Positions 1 through 12,100 of a DNA stretch of 64,000 nt are shown here, one piece after another (position 1 is the first letter of the stretch; every line of letters begins with the position of its first letter). The stretch is from Pictodentalium vernedei. Taxonomy: Eukaryota > Mollusca > Scaphopoda > Dentaliida > Dentaliidae. The notes under the pieces are model-generated. The model was not told the DNA's origin, did not search any database, and saw only the letters and a program-made list of their open reading frames with translations. The position numbers were made by a program, and so were the translations under genes. The stretch is taken from positions 535,764,971-535,828,970 of the forward strand of contig CM062297.1 in NCBI GenBank assembly GCA_031216915.1. The letters are read 5' to 3'.

Positions 1-463
1 ATTCGCAAAGAGGGTGGCTATTGATCTATTATGGGGTGAAGCAGGGCCTTCGCTACTAATGGCTGACCATAGTTGGGCCCGGGGTAGGAAAATTGTGAAT
101 TTCAGGGTCCCAAACCCTCGTTTCCTTGCACCTGAGCGGATATTTTGAGGTTTTTAATGGAGAAATATTGGTAAGACTTCACACTTCCAGAGCCGGTAAA
201 TGCCGGCGTGGAGTATAAATGACAGAACGACGAATATAAGACTCAGTATTGAACTGAGAATTTGCTTCGGGATAATTAAAAAAAAACCCCAAAACCCCCA
301 AAACTATGAATGAGATACAAACGGGATACTAAATATATGGGAATATATATTAAACCTACTGTATATAACTTGAAAACCCCGAACTTTTGCAGGCGCCGGG
401 GAGCAATTTGAAAGTGTGTGGGGGAAGGGGGAGGGGCAATGTATCTAAGGTTTCTGCATTACC

Positions 464-467
464 CCCC

Positions 468-498
<31 letters not shown>

Positions 499-500
499 AG
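464..500. repeat. Compound (C)n(CA)n microsatellite
   Basis: A run of more than 20 C passes directly into about eight CA units. The same arrangement recurs at 833-867 and about 16446-16478, always with C first and CA second on the + strand. Confidence 0.9.
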
Positions 501-832
501 ACCCAGACACATGCGCGCGCGTGCGCACTTTTACAGAGTGTTGGGCATGCTAGTATGATCTAGAGGGAATACATGCTCCCAAAGAAAGAAAAAAAAAACA
601 CACACAACGAATGGGTAAACCAATCGAATGAATTTAAAAGCGAATCTAATAATGAAAAGAGCAGATAATTCGAATTTGCAGTGTTCAACAGTCCTCATCT
701 GAGGAGTCAGTCACAGCAGCCTCAGAATCACTGAGCATGTGAGTTTTGGCCCTCGTTTTTCAAAATATCCCAGAGAAAGCCCGCAGACCCTCACCACCGA
801 GAATACGATACGGCGATATCGCCTCTTGTGCT

Positions 833-867
833 ACCCCCCCCCCCCCCCCCCCCACACACACACACAT
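833..867. repeat. Compound (C)n(CA)n microsatellite
   Basis: A run of about 20 C is followed by about seven CA units. This is the second of three loci with the same order of units. Confidence 0.9.
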
Positions 868-2334
868 CACCTAACCACTGTGCGGCTCGGATGCTGCTCC
901 ACAGTACACGGTGAGCATACATGGTGGTCCCCTTGGGATTAGCTCTGATAGCCCCACCTCCACCTCACCCCCAATATTTTTACCTTCCTTCGCTCCTGAA
1001 TAATCAACTATAGTCTATTTTAAAAATAAATATGTGGAACTGATTCAAATGAACGCCTTTCCAGTGTGTTATCCTTTTACAATAAACAAAGAAAAAATAT
1101 GGTATAAATGTAAACTACATTTTTAAAATAGCATGTTAGAGGTCAGTGTAAAACAAAACGCAAACGAAGAAAACAATCAAACGAATAAATTTAGAAGCGA
1201 GTCTGATAACGAAAGGAGCAGAGAATTCCAATTTGTTGTGTTCTACGACTGGATCTTTAGCCTGTGTGGAGTCTGTCTCTCTCCGTACAGAGGACAGCCA
1301 TTTTACTTCCCCACCCAATAGGACGACACGCCGTGACATCAACCCCGCATCTGATACTGCCAGAGAGGTTTCAGATACCTCCAAATCTTTTCTCAGCCGG
1401 GGATCCGCGATTCCGCGACTTCTGGCACGAGAGACCAGCGAACTTATCCACCACTCTTTTCAACTTGTCACCCACATTTCAACTTAGGGTGGGGGAAAAA
1501 TGAAGTGTAACAGTTGCAACTGAACTAATTTACCCTAATGCATAGGTAAATTAAAAAAATGAATGCCGATTGAAAAACATGGTCTGAAATCTTTTGGGTG
1601 GGGGCGAAAGTTCTTCAGGGGGAGAAGCGGCCCTCTCGCCCCCTCCCCCGTGGTTGCAGGTTCGGTGGTTCAGTCAGTAGTGTTTCAGTTGAAAGGTGTG
1701 ACGTCAACGGTGTGCATTCGAGTCTGTTCATATGGTTTGTTAACTGATTAGACTTTCGTACATGCACAAATATGGGCATTGGAGCGATCATATGGGAAAT
1801 CGAATAATCTCAACTGGACGTATAATTATCACCAACTCCCGATCAACGATTTTACCAACTGGGCGTATAAAAAAATCGATAAGGTGACATTATATTTTGA
1901 ACAGTTTCAGTAGCACCGAACCTCCTTCGTTGTTATGGTTGATAGTTTCTGGTGTGGAATTGAACGCCGAATCTGTCGATCTATGATTTTAACATGTTAC
2001 ATTTGTGCGAACATGTGAAAAACGATATTTGAAGGAGAAATTTGCCCGAGAAATTCATTTTCTGAGATGATCAGCAGGTGTTTTTTCATACTACAAGAGT
2101 CGATTTTTCCATTAAGTTGTGTCGTTTCATTGTTAAATATTGTTTTATATAACATACTTACTGATTTTGCATTCTTCGGTCATTCCTTTTATTAAAAAAA
2201 TCTTGTTTTCGGTGATCTTTGATACGCTGCGACTGAAACTTTAAGATAAAAATAGAAATCTCTCGCCTCGCTTATCTCCACTTCCGGCTAAAGGTTTATA
2301 CGGTTTATACCCTGTGACTTCGATCTTGGCTGTG

Positions 2335-2640
2335 TTGGATCTTTGTTCACTTTGTTCTGTTCCTTTCCATCTTGATTGTATTTGATCAGATCTGTTCAGT
2401 CTATCAAACTAGTTCGATCAATCTGACCAGTTTGACCTTCTTTCACGTTGTTATGTTCACTTCGATCTTGGTTGTGTTGGATCTTCGTTCACTATTTTAT
2501 GTTCATTTCACTTCGACAACTTCATTGGGTCAGTTTACTTCAATCTTGGTTGTGTTCGATCAATCCAACTAGTTCGATCTTCGTTCACTTTCTTATGTTG
2601 TGTTCCCGTCGATCTTGGTTGTCAGTTGTATCTGTTCGGG
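2335..2640. repeat. Irregular tandem repeat, gatcttggttgtgttggatc type
   Basis: Words such as cgatcttggttgtgttggat, ttcgttcact and ctagttcgatc recur several times at irregular spacing of roughly 60 to 130 bases. The composition is pyrimidine-rich and low in complexity. Open frames across it are by-products of the repeats. Confidence 0.6.
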
Positions 2641-2808
2641 TACTTGTAATAATAATTGGGTGTTATCAATCCCTTTCCATACCCTCGAAGTGTCGATGTT
2701 AAAACATGGAATCCAATTTTACGGAGTCGGATAGGAATCCCATTTTACGGAATCCCTTTTGGAAAACACATGTGGCTATGGAATCCCTTTTTGGTCGTAT
2801 TTGCCTAT

Positions 2809-3076
2809 GTCCTAGGGCACATTGTGTCACATTGTGCCTTTTCACATAAGCACATACCGGCACATAAAGCATGTGCTTATGTGCTAGGGCACATTGTGTC
2901 ACATTGTGCTTTTTCACATAAGCACATATGACAAAAAGGGATTCTCCAGAAAGTATCCTAGATAGGTATCCTCAAATAATACAATACCAGGCCATAGGTA
3001 TCTTCAAATACCCGTATGTGCCTATATGCTAGGGCACATTGTGTCACATTGTGCCTTTTCACATAAGCACATATGA
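2809..3076. repeat. Three copies of a 45-bp block rich in cacattgtg words
   Basis: The block (tagggcacattgtgtcacat, then tgtgccttttcacataagca) occurs near 2810-2865, 2887-2930 and 3030-3074. Within each copy cacattgtg is doubled and is close to an inverted repeat (cacat/atgtg). The first two copies are nearly adjacent. The third follows a stretch of unrelated sequence. Confidence 0.75.
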
Positions 3077-3079
3077 CAA

Positions 3080-3925
3080 AAAAGCGATTTTTTTAAAAGT
3101 TTTTTTTAAGATGCACCACACTTTCTTTGCTGATATAAATTCATGTCTGGGCGATCTTTGGGCGCGTCATCGACAAGACGAGTCGCAGTTCTATGTTTTT
3201 TAATCATAACACTTCCTACCTCCGATAATATTCTTTCGAGTCATCAGCCTGAGTGGTAGCTGGTTTACATGATAGTATACCATTGCTATGTCAAAAATTA
3301 TGGGGACCATGTTATCAAGTTAGACCATGTGGGTTGGATGGGACATAAGGGGGAAGTGGGGGTAGCCCCCTCCCCATAGCTCAAGAACTTCTGGCCGCCT
3401 GGTATACAACTCTTGTCCTCCCTCTGCCCAGTGGTATCAAATACTTTCTGCGGAACATTTTCTTCTTAATAATGACGTAAATTGCAACTTATGAGCTTGA
3501 GCATTTAATTTTCCTCCACCGAAACCATCCGAACTCCCACAATGAGAGATAACCCCTCTCTTTTTCGGGCGCTTAGAAGGGGGTGGGTAGTGGGGTTCCT
3601 TCACAATGACGGACGCCGAATGGGGATAAAACGAGAGGGCCCCTCTCGTGCTGCCCCTTTGAGGTCTTTCGATGAGCCCTCCCCCCCCCCCCCCATCCCC
3701 CATGGGTCAGCGGTCCCTGCAAATCACCAGCAAGTCCAGCTGGCTGGGATTGGGAAACATCAGTCAAACTGATAAAGTAAAAAAATGTGTTTCTTACCTC
3801 TCCATTTGAATGAAAATTGATAAAAAATCAGCCGCAGCGATTACTTTTCACATCAAAAAACACTTCACAGCGCCCGAACAGAACATCTCAGCGTCGAATT
3901 GCTCGTCATAGCGTGAGACCGATTA
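3080..3925. other. Spacer without a recognisable gene
   Basis: Apart from a C run near 3680-3693 I see no supported feature. Short open frames on both strands across 3437-3772 overlap one another and look like chance. Confidence 0.5.
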
Positions 3926-3929
3926 GTAG

Positions 3930-4760
3930 GTGTGCAAAAGGGGATGTTCTCATCTAGACATTATACTGAGTCATCCTACCAAGTTACAATGGAATCCCTT
4001 CATAAATATGACCTGTACTCTGTGCTAAAGGTTTTCGGGTTTTGAGCTCGGGTAGCCATCACGGTTGAATGATCGTGACCAAAAGGGGATGTCCTCATCT
4101 AGACATTATACTGAGTCATCCTACCAAGTTACAATAAAATCCCTTTATAAATACGACTTGTAGACTGTGCTAAAGGTTTTCGGGCTTCGGGCCCCTGTAG
4201 CCATTACGAGTGAACCTATCGCGACCAAAGGGGGACGTTCTCGACATTATATGGAGTCATCCTACCAAGTTACAATGAAATCCCTCCATAAATACGAACT
4301 GTAGACTGTGCTAAAGGTTTTCGGTTTTGGGCTCAGGCAGACACGGTTGACAGATCGCGACCAAATGGGAAAGTTCTCATCTAGACATCATACGGAGTCA
4401 TTCTACCACGTTACAATGATATCCCTCCATATTAAATATGACCTGTAGACTGTGCTAAAAGTTTTGAGGTTTCGGGCTTGGGCAGCCGTCACAGTTGACA
4501 GATCATAACCAAAAGGGAACATTCTCATTTAGACATTATACAGCCACCCTACCAAGTTACAATGATATCCCTTCATAAATATTGTCTGCAGACTGAGCTA
4601 AAGGTTTTCGGGTTTTGGGCTCCGGCAGCCATCACAGTTGACCGATCAAGGGGGCGTTCTCATCTAGGCATGACCTCAAGCCTGTATATGAAATTTCGTG
4701 ATGATCGGGCAAGAACTACAGCCTGTGCTAAAGGAAAATGTGAAGAGACTCACGGACTCA
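3930..4760. repeat. Tandem array, about 143-bp unit, about six copies
   Basis: The anchor ctagacattat or a variant recurs near 3954, 4099, 4238, 4380, 4530 and 4667, giving a period of about 137-150. Each unit also carries ccaagttacaatgaaatccc, gactgtgctaaaggttttcg and gttgac-gatc-gacc. The copies are clearly diverged, so the array is not newly homogenised. Confidence 0.85.
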
Positions 4761-4827
4761 CAGACTCCCGCACGCGTGATGGCAATAGCTTATCTTGACT
4801 TTGTTAACTTAAGCTAAAATGCACCCA

Positions 4828-4940
4828 AAGCTGAGTGAATTCAGTGACCTTGACCCACATTTTGTACCTCATTCAGTTCTGACTCATTTATTAATTTATT
4901 ATTGGTATTCAAGGTCACAATGGCTAATCGAGACTGCAAC
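4828..4940. repeat. Fragment of the 237-bp repeat family
   Basis: The words cagtgaccttgacccacatt and ttgtacctcattcagttctg match the repeat seen at 15.8-16.1 kb (same orientation) and, reversed, at 50.6-52.2 kb. It stops next to the 3' end of the LINE at 4944, so the LINE may have landed in or beside this repeat. Confidence 0.5.
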
Positions 4941-4943
4941 ATG

Positions 4944-7900
4944 GATTAGATTAGATTAGATTATTTTATTTTACGGTATAGATAATATATTACAATACAC
5001 ATGTTAACAAACACAGATATTAATAAAGAAAATAAAGTAAAAAACACAAATACGAAATCGGTATCTATACCGTAGGGAGATGACATAGCCAGATTGGCTG
5101 TCTACCTGTCGTCTCCCGGAGACATGGACATATTTATCAGCACTGTGCGCAGATTGAGAATGTCATTAATTGACATTTGTTAATCAATATTGCCCTTTAT
5201 CTAGCATGGATAACAGGTGGAACTTTCCAAAGTAAGATAATCATTATTTGTCTGGAAAACAAAAACTAATAACGTATTAAGATATGAATGGCAATTTTAT
5301 GAACAGCTTTGTCTGGTTTCATCTGTTACGTTCGAAAAAAAAAGATCTCCTAAAATGAAAGTTCCTCTATGCAAGGACATGGCAGTTATTAATCAATGTT
5401 ATGGTGGATGAGATAAACAGACAGTGGAATCGGTTATTTTGTAAGTTCATATGTAGTACTTCTAGGGTTGGCGGGCGCAATTCGGTCATTATCGAATAGA
5501 CAGTAAGAATTGCTTTATGTTTATATTTAAGTTACCAATTGTGGTTAAACCTGACAGTCTGGACAATAAGGGTTATCACATTCAATATCAGTTGGATATT
5601 GAGACAGAAGTTTCTCTGTCAATAATTTTTTGAATATTTTCCTATTTGTAATATTTTTTAGCTCGTGGTCAAGCTCATTCCATATCTTTGGGAACAGGTG
5701 TACAGGTAGTTTATCTAGAGCTCGGGTGCGGGTTCTACTGACACGTAGTAGTTCTGATTGCCTTGTGATTGTTTGGGAAGCATTATGTGTTGTGTTAAAA
5801 AAATTATTGAGTGACACAGGGAGTTCTCCCTGTTTCCAATCAAATACAAAAAGGGAAGCTTGGAGCTTGAATAGGTCGTCTACTTTAAGGATTTTGTCTT
5901 TCGCAAACAGCGGATCAGTATGGGCCTTATAATTTGTGTTGTTAATAATACGCAGTGATCGCTTTTGCATAGTTCGTATTTTCCTAGTTGCGTTAGAGTT
6001 CCCCCATATTTGTATTCCATAGATTAAATGACTGTGTATCAGTGCATAATACAACGTTTTCAAAGCTTTATGCGGCAGAATGTTTTTTACTTTGTTTAGA
6101 GCATAATTTGCCCGTCCTATTTTGGAGCACAATTGTGATACATGAGCTTGATAAGAGAGATTTTCATCAATATTAATGCCTAAGAATTTCAGTGATTTTT
6201 CAGTTTCTTTTTCACATATTCTTTTAATATTATGGTTTTTTATTTGGATATTTAGATCTTCGAAACTCTGTGTGTTTCGCGATGGATTTATAATGACATA
6301 CTTTGTTTTACTAGCATTCAGAGCTAATTGATTCGCGGAACACCAGTCGCTTATTTTGTCAAGTTCTTGGTTAATGTGTGTAGATAATGCACGTATCCTT
6401 TGTCCAGATGCATAGGCAGTTGTGTCATCAGCAAAGGAGAGGAGATTTAGCAAAGTTGATTGGTTAATATCATTTATATATAATAAGAATAAAATAGGTC
6501 CGAGTATTGAACCCTGGGGGACTCCACATGTTACAGCGATTTGGTCAGAGCTATGATCGCCGAATTTCACAAACTGTGTTCTGTTCGACAGATAACTCTT
6601 GAACCATTGATTACTTATGCCTCTGAATCCGTATCTCTCTAATTTCGTTAATAATATACTATGATTTATAGTATCAAAAGCTTTGGAAAAATCAATGAAT
6701 ACAGCTAAGGTTATATCTTTACTTGGCTTGTTATTTTCAATGGCTATGTCCCTTAACAGTTGCATCACAGGATGTATAGTACTGTGTTTTTTCCTAAAGC
6801 CGTATTGATGTTTATAAAGAATGTCAAATGCATTTAGAAAATTGGTCATTCTATTTGCCATTAGTTTTTCCAAAACCTTTGAAAAACTTGGTAAGATGCT
6901 AATAGGTCTGTAATTATTAAATTTGAGTTCATCACCAGTTTTGAAAATGGGGATTACTTTGGCTACTTTCATTCTATCGGGCACAATTCCACTGCTGAAT
7001 GAACTATTGATAACATGTGCGAGTGGTTGGGCAAGTATATCGATGGTCTGTTTTAATAGATATGTGGTAATCCCATCACAGTCTTCACTATTTTTAGATT
7101 TCATACGGTTGGTTATATGTATCACCTCCTGGGGTGTTGTAGGGGCTATAAAAAAGTTGTTTGGAAAACGAGAATCCATAAAGTCTTCAAAATTTTTATC
7201 TGACCTGATTATGTGCTCCGTTGTGCATTTCCCAACGTTTGCAAAGAAAGTATTAAATTCGTGAGCAATTGCATGTGGGTAACTTATTTCTTTGTTATTC
7301 TCTTTAATAAAAGTTGATGGCATAGCGGCGGTGCGCTTAGCTTTGTTTATTGTTTTGTTTAATATCATCCATGTTTTCCTTAGGTTGTTTTTATTTTCTG
7401 TTAATATATTGTTGAAGTACATTGCTTTGCTTTGTTTCTTAAGTTTGTTAAATATTTTACAATAATTTTTATAATTTTTTGTGTTCTGATCTGTTGGAGA
7501 TTTTATTTTTTTGTAATAAAACTTTGCCTTATTAATGGATGAAGTCATGAGACCCTTTGTCATCCATGGTTGTTTTCTAATGAATTTTTTTTGGGGTTGT
7601 ACATTTGTGAATGGAAATGCCGTTTCAAAGGCTGATAAATACACATTCATAAAACGCTCATATGCTAGATTCGGATTGTCTGACTCAAAGACGGAGGCAA
7701 AATCACATTGTGATAAAAGCCGTTTGAACGTTGTCGTGTTCTCAGCATTGAAATTACGTTTATATGACACTTTGGCTTCCTCTTTTTTCAATAATGTATT
7801 GACCATATAGAACACCCCAAAATGGTCCGAGACATCGGTAATAACTATTCCGGACAGAGAAGCAGAAGAAATGTTATTAGAAAAGATGTGGTCAATCAAG

Positions 7901-8935
7901 GTCGCGGAGTGACTGGTTATCCGTGTTGGCTTCGTGATGTGCGGCAGAAATCCTTGGCCGATCATTAAATTTAGATAACTTTCAGTTTTCTGATGAGAAT
8001 TAGCTTTTAGTAGGTCGATATTAAAGTCTCCCATCAGATATGCCTCCTTATTTTCTTGGTTAATTTGATCAGTTATGTCAGCTAGCTTTGATAGGAAAAG
8101 ATCTATATCAGCTTTTGGGGCAGTGTTAGGCCTATATATGACCCCGATTATTTTCTTTGTGTTATTTACATTAATTTCGATGAATAGAGATTCGATGACG
8201 TGGGGGATGAAGATGGACAGGTCATTCCGTATTGTCGGGCAGAGATTATCTTTTACGTAAAGGCCGACACCACCTCGCCCGTCGTCTCCATCTGGTCGTG
8301 TGTTTTTAATGAAGGGGTGATAGCCGTCTAACGAGTACGAAATGTTCGAAGGAATCCTGAAAATTTCAGTTAACCCAATCACGGTAAAAATATTTTTTGA
8401 GTCCTGCATTTCAGCGAATAAGTCATTTATAGAGTCCCAATGGGCAGTGAGACTTTGACAATTCAGGTGAAAAAGTGAAAATTGCTTTTTTGGGTTGATG
8501 TTTTCTGTGCGGAGTTCATTTGGGATGTAGTATTTGCTACCGTGTGTAGAATTTATGAATAGGTCATCTTCTTCTGTTATCAATTCACCGTTCCTATCAT
8601 TATAAATTGTTCTGAAGTCATACTCTGGGTTTGTCTGTACCTCATCCAATCCTACACTACCCGCCATTATTATCAATGAAACTGCCAGGTCCTTTGTCAA
8701 ATCCAGTGTGTCTACTATATGTATTACAGCTCCCAGAAGGTCCCAAGACTTTCCTATTTATAATCATCTTATGGTAAAGGGTGCTAAGCAAGAATTTGGT
8801 CCTAACAATGCACAGTGCTGAAAAAGTTGAGTGCACAATGAACAAAGAAGTAAAAAGGAACATTAACAAAAACATATGTACAAACATCTTTGATAAGTAG
8901 TTGTATTCGAAAGGGACGGCGTAACGTTGCATACA
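4944..8935 (-). mobile_element. LINE (non-LTR retrotransposon), CR1/L2/Daphne-like group
   Basis: The element runs on the minus strand. Its 3' side ends near 4944 in a short repeat (TAATC units on the minus strand), which is how many CR1/L2-like LINEs end instead of a poly(A) tail. A 3' UTR of about 570 bp separates this end from the stop codon of the single large ORF. The 5' boundary is not clear. No ORF1 is visible between the ORF start and the satellite at about 9.1 kb, so the copy is either 5'-truncated or belongs to a one-ORF family. I did not find a convincing target-site duplication. Confidence 0.8.
5545..8700 (-). CDS. LINE ORF2: AP-type endonuclease + reverse transcriptase, unbroken
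   Basis: This is the replication enzyme of the LINE: the endonuclease nicks target DNA and the reverse transcriptase copies the element RNA from the nick. The frame is 1051 codons with no internal stop. Endonuclease motifs appear in order: HLNCQSL near residue 78, GLTE near 111, RGGVGLYVK near 145, GDFNID near 223, DHIFSN near 270 and SDHFG near 290. Reverse transcriptase motifs are NNYRPISIL near 600, FIDFSKAFDTINH near 670, GVPQGSILGPILF near 725, the catalytic FADD near 757, and FLGINIDENL near 820. A C-terminal tail with closely spaced cysteines (CDNPYCPDC) follows. A second methionine 11 codons in (MAGSVG) is an equally good start. The length is normal for CR1/L2-type ORF2. The intact frame suggests a fairly young copy. 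Clade assignment is by general motif style only. Confidence 0.92.
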   Translation of the reverse strand: MTKDLAVSLIIMAGSVGLDEVQTNPEYDFRTIYNDRNGELITEEDDLFINSTHGSKYYIPNELRTENINPKKQFSLFHLNCQSLTAHWDSINDLFAEMQDSKNIFTVIGLTEIFRIPSNISYSLDGYHPFIKNTRPDGDDGRGGVGLYVKDNLCPTIRNDLSIFIPHVIESLFIEINVNNTKKIIGVIYRPNTAPKADIDLFLSKLADITDQINQENKEAYLMGDFNIDLLKANSHQKTESYLNLMIGQGFLPHITKPTRITSHSATLIDHIFSNNISSASLSGIVITDVSDHFGVFYMVNTLLKKEEAKVSYKRNFNAENTTTFKRLLSQCDFASVFESDNPNLAYERFMNVYLSAFETAFPFTNVQPQKKFIRKQPWMTKGLMTSSINKAKFYYKKIKSPTDQNTKNYKNYCKIFNKLKKQSKAMYFNNILTENKNNLRKTWMILNKTINKAKRTAAMPSTFIKENNKEISYPHAIAHEFNTFFANVGKCTTEHIIRSDKNFEDFMDSRFPNNFFIAPTTPQEVIHITNRMKSKNSEDCDGITTYLLKQTIDILAQPLAHVINSSFSSGIVPDRMKVAKVIPIFKTGDELKFNNYRPISILPSFSKVLEKLMANRMTNFLNAFDILYKHQYGFRKKHSTIHPVMQLLRDIAIENNKPSKDITLAVFIDFSKAFDTINHSILLTKLERYGFRGISNQWFKSYLSNRTQFVKFGDHSSDQIAVTCGVPQGSILGPILFLLYINDINQSTLLNLLSFADDTTAYASGQRIRALSTHINQELDKISDWCSANQLALNASKTKYVIINPSRNTQSFEDLNIQIKNHNIKRICEKETEKSLKFLGINIDENLSYQAHVSQLCSKIGRANYALNKVKNILPHKALKTLYYALIHSHLIYGIQIWGNSNATRKIRTMQKRSLRIINNTNYKAHTDPLFAKDKILKVDDLFKLQASLFVFDWKQGELPVSLNNFFNTTHNASQTITRQSELLRVSRTRTRALDKLPVHLFPKIWNELDHELKNITNRKIFKKLLTEKLLSQYPTDIECDNPYCPDCQV

Positions 8936-9100
8936 CCTATTTGTTTTAGAAGGATAGGTTCAAGAAAAATACAGATCTCTGTGGTGTCCTGCATGAATTG
9001 TTTGAGTAAAATAAAAGTTGAGATCAGAATCATTTTTTGGATACATTATACAAAATTTGCCATTTTTTTTTTTTTTTTAATTATTATTTGTTGGAGTTTT
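8936..9100. other. Short spacer between the LINE and the satellite
   Basis: AT-rich sequence with a T run at 9064-9078. I see no supported feature. Confidence 0.5.
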
Positions 9101-12100
9101 GGAGTCGCTTGTCTTCAGTTATTGCTAACTGTCATCAAGACAAAGGATAATTGTCATCAAAACGGAAGAGTAGAGTCAAGTATAGCCAATCGGGGGGGGG
9201 GGGGGGTCGCTTTTCTAGAACAATTGTTAATTGTCATTAAAACAAAGGCAAACTCTCATCAAAAACAAAAGTATAAAGTCAAAAACAAAGGTGTAGAGTC
9301 GAGTACAGCCAATCGTTTACAGTCATGTTGCTAATTGTAGGGTGCTCCCACTTCCCACAAAATTGACCATTATTATTAATTATTTATTATTATAGTTTAT
9401 TTATTATTATTTTTTATTTTTTATGTTTGAGTCGGTTTTCTGTAATAATTGCTAATTGTCCTCAAAACACATGCTAATTGTCATCAGAACAAAAGTGTAG
9501 GGTTAAGTATAGCCAATCGTTTACACTCATTTCACTCATACCCATAGTCGGGTGTTCCCGCAAAATTGGCCATTATTATACTTGTCAACAAAACAAAGTG
9601 TAAAGTAAAGTGTAGCCAATCTTTTACACTCACTCTACTCATTGCAGAGTGTTCCCACTTCCAACAAAATTGGCATTATTATTGTTGTCATCGGAGCAAA
9701 AGTGTAAAGTCAAGTATAGCCAATCATTTACACTCATATTGCTCATTGTAGGATGTTCCCACTTCCCACAAAGTTGGACATTGTTATACTTGTCCTCAAG
9801 ACAAAAGTGTAAAGTCAAGTAAAGCCAATCGTTTACCCTCATGCTGCTCATTGTAGGCTGTTCCCACTTCCCACAAACTTGGCCATTATTATACTTTCAT
9901 CAACCCAAAGTGTAAAGTCAAGTATAGCCAATCGTTTACACTAGTGCTGCACACTGTAGGATGTCCCCACTTCCTACAAAGTTGGACACTGTTATACTTG
10001 TCCTCAAGACAAAAGTGTAAAGTCAAGTATAGCCAATCGTTTACACTCATGCTGCTCATTGTAGGGTGTTCCCACTTCTCGCCAATATTGGCCATTATTA
10101 TACATGTCATCAAAACAAAAGTGTAAAGTCAAGTATAGCCAATCGTTTTCACTCATACAGTTCGTTGTAGGGTGTTTCCACTTCCCATGAAAATTGTACA
10201 TGTCATCAAAACAAAAGTGTAAGGCCAAGTATAGCCAATCGTTGACATTATTATACTTGTCAATTTATAATTGACAAGTATAACAATGGCCATTATTATA
10301 CGTGTCATCGAAACAAAAGTGTAAAGTCAAGTATAGCCAATCGTTTACACTCATGCTGCTCATTGCAAAGTGTTCCCACTTACCACAAAAGTGGTCATTA
10401 TTATACTTGTCATCAAAATATAAGTGTAAAGTCAAGTATAGCCAATCGTTTACACTCATGCTGCTAATTGTAGGGTGTTCCCACTTCCCACAAAATTGGT
10501 CATTATTATAGTTATCATCAAAATAAAGGTGTAAAGGCAAGTATAGCCAATTGTTTACGCTCATGCTGCTAATTGTAGGGTGTTCCCACTTCCCACGAAA
10601 TTGGTCATTGTCATAGTCGTCATGAAAACAAAAGTGTAAAGGCAATTATAGCCAATTGTTTACACGCATACTGCTCTTTATAGGGTGTTCCCACTTCACA
10701 CAAAGTTTGGCCATTATTATACATGTCTTCAAAACAACAGTGTAAAGCCAAGTACAGCCAATCGTTTACACTCATGCTGCTCATTGCAAAATGTTCCCAC
10801 TTCCCACAAAATTGGGCATTATTATAGTTGCCATCAAAACAAAAGTGTAAAGTCAAGTATAGCCAATCGTTTACGCTCATGTTACTAATTGTAGTGTGTT
10901 CCCACTTCCAGAAAAATTTGTCATTATCATAGTTGTCACCAAGACACCAAGTGTAAACTCAAGTATAGCCAATTGTTTACACTCATGCTGCTAGTTGTAG
11001 GGTGTTGCCTCTTCCCACATGATTGGTCCTTATTATAGTTGCCATCAAAACAAAAGTGTAATGTCAAGTGTAACCAATCGTTTCCGTTCATACTGCTAAT
11101 TGTAAGGTGTTCCCACATTTCACAAAATTGGTCATTATTATAGTTATCATCAAAACAATAGTGTAAAGGCAAGTATAGCCAATTGTTTGCGCTCAAAAAT
11201 TGGTCATTATTATAGTCGTCATCAAGAACAAAAGTGTAAAGGCAATTATAGCCAATTGTTTACCCGCATACTGCTCATTATAGGATGTTCCCATTTTCCA
11301 CAAAAGTAGTCATTATTATACTTGCCATCAAAACAAAAGTGTAAGGTCAAGTATAGCCAATCGTTTACACTCATTTTGCTAACTGTAGGATGTTCCCACT
11401 TCCCACAAGATTGGTCATTATTATAGTTGCCATCAAAACAAAGGTATAAAAGTAAAGCCAATCGTTTCCACTCATGCTTCTAAATGGAATTGGTCATTAT
11501 TGTAGTTATTATACGTGTCATCAAGACAAAAGTGTAAAGTCAAGTATAGCCAATCGTTTACGCTCATGTTGCTAATTGTAGGGTGTTCCCACTTCCAGAA
11601 AAATTTGTCTTTATCATAGTTGTCACCAAGACACCAAGTGTAAAAGTCAAGTATAGTCAATCGTTTACACTCATGCTTTTAATTGTAGGGTGTTCCCACT
11701 TCCCGAGGAATTGGTCATTATTGTAGTTATTATACGTGTCATCAAGACAAAAGTGTAAAGTCAAGTATAGCCAATCGTTTACACTCATGCTGCTCATTAC
11801 CAAGTGTTCCCACTTCCCACAAAAATGGTCATTATCATACCTGTATCAAAACAAAGGTGTAGAGTCAAGTATAGCCAATCGTTTACACTCATGCTGCTAA
11901 TTGTAGGGTGTTCCCACTTCCCACAAGATTGGTCATTATTATAGTTGCCATTAAAACAAAAGTATAAAGTCAAGTATAGCCAATCGTTTACACTCATGCT
12001 TCTAATTGTAGGGTGTTCCCACTTCCCGTGGAATTGGTCATTATTGTAGTTATTATACGTGTCATCAAGACAAAAGTGTAAAGTCAAGTATAGCCAATCG

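Larger units (their letters stand above)
1..2330. other. Non-coding flank with microsatellites and a duplicated block
   Basis: I see no convincing gene in this stretch. Short open frames are small, have low-complexity composition and match nothing I recognise. Two compound C-then-CA microsatellites lie near 464-500 and 833-867. A block near 604-690 (a segment around gaatttaaaagcgaatct) recurs diverged at about 1155-1250 (aaatttagaagcgagtct), so the area contains an old local duplication. Confidence 0.6.
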
